A stretch of DNA of 5,274 bases from Bacteroidota bacterium (GTDB lineage: Bacteria > Bacteroidota > Bacteroidia > Chitinophagales > Chitinophagaceae). The stretch covers positions 1-5,274 of the forward strand of contig JAPLER010000220.1 in assembly GCA_026391115.1 (NCBI GenBank), given 5' to 3'. The position numbers and the translations under genes are program-made. The notes beneath the pieces were generated by a model. That model was not told the origin of the DNA. It ran no database searches and was given only the letters and a program-made list of their open reading frames with translations. Shown here piece after piece: positions 4,950 to 5,274 of this stretch (position 1 is the stretch's first letter; each line of letters opens with the position of its first letter).

Positions 4950-5274
4950 TTAACTAATAACAATTCGTTGCTTTAATTGCTCTATTACATTGAAAATAAT
5001 TGGGCATCTGTCGTAGTGCATAAAAGTGGTAAATAATCTCCTGCTAAAATTGGGTAAATGTAAAGCAGGAAATTCTCTACATCCTTCAAATCGATATTCG
5101 TAAATAGTACATTTATTATCGCTTAAAAAATGGCATGGCATCTGATTCATGATCATCATTCCATTGCTTCCCTTTTCTAAATAGGTGGTATCAAATTTTT
5201 CCCTTGATTGATTTAAATGACCCGCTAAACGATCAGCTTCTGATTCATTTAAGCAGACCATTAATGATTTACAG
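4950..5274 (-). CDS. YkgJ-family (CxxCxxCC) zinc/iron-chelating protein, 5' end missing
   Basis: The reading frame is open to the right edge of the window, so the true start lies outside. An internal ATG at 5261 would give 103 aa, but the frame continues upstream as C-K-S-L. The visible part has the family order of cysteines: CKSLMVCLNESEADRLA near the edge, PCHFL, NKCTIYEYR, GCREFP and RCPI, followed by a helix with VIEQLK. The C-x-I-Y-x-x-R-x-x-x-C-R-x-F-P block is the hallmark of the YkgJ / PF03692 group. Proteins of this family are thought to bind zinc or an iron-sulfur centre through these cysteines; their biochemical role is largely unknown. It is followed by a 46-bp gap and the dehydrogenase gene on the same strand, so read-through into that gene is possible, but a separate promoter is visible. 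Confidence 0.88.
   Translation of the reverse strand, partial: CKSLMVCLNESEADRLAGHLNQSREKFDTTYLEKGSNGMMIMNQMPCHFLSDNKCTIYEYRFEGCREFPALHLPNFSRRLFTTFMHYDRCPIIFNVIEQLKQRIVIS

Noticed and set aside
1..5274. CRISPR array, tRNA, rRNA, insertion sequence or prophage parts
   Set aside because: I found no regularly spaced repeats, cloverleaf-like sequence, terminal inverted repeats or transposase motifs; nearly all of the window is covered by housekeeping-type genes.

Overview
The window comes from an AT-rich genome of the phylum Bacteroidota, perhaps close to the Chitinophagaceae. Three things point there. The first is the end of a gene carrying a type IX secretion (Por) C-terminal sorting signal at the left edge. 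The second is the absence of Shine-Dalgarno sequences, with promoter boxes of the Bacteroidota TAnnTTTG type. The third is a set of housekeeping proteins with Bacteroidota-like sequence. It reads as ordinary chromosome: no mobile element, CRISPR array, tRNA or rRNA was seen, and coding density is high.

Layout from left to right. The tail of a type IX secreted protein (+, 1-106) converges on a di-heme c-type cytochrome peroxidase-family gene (-, about 154-1197). The two are separated by a perfect-stem hairpin that can terminate in both directions. The peroxidase-family gene follows fabG (-, 1215-1970) very closely and is probably cotranscribed with it. A 105-bp divergent intergenic region (1971-2075) holds a Bacteroidota-type -7 box facing fabG and a cluster of small inverted and direct repeats. 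It also lies upstream of a PaaY-like gamma-carbonic-anhydrase-family gene (+, 2076-2660). That gene converges, with only 9 bp between stops, on a two-gene unit on the minus strand. The unit is a saccharopine dehydrogenase-type gene (3398-4903) followed by pdxJ (2670-3398), coupled through a TAATG stop/start overlap. The unit appears to have its own promoter directly at the start codon, so its mRNA may be leaderless. At the right edge is a YkgJ/CxxCxxCC-family cysteine-rich protein (-, 4950 to beyond 5274), cut by the window end.

Functionally the genes belong to separate processes: fatty acid synthesis (FabG), periplasmic redox chemistry (di-heme enzyme), vitamin B6 synthesis (PdxJ), lysine/saccharopine metabolism and an unassigned metal-binding protein. 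The points most worth a second look are: the peroxidase-family gene, which looks to me like the MbnH branch of protein-modifying di-heme enzymes but has no MbnP partner in view; an acidic insertion of about 60 residues in the saccharopine dehydrogenase; the possible leaderless promoter; and the repeat cluster between the divergent genes. I see no clear evidence of a wholly new system in this window.
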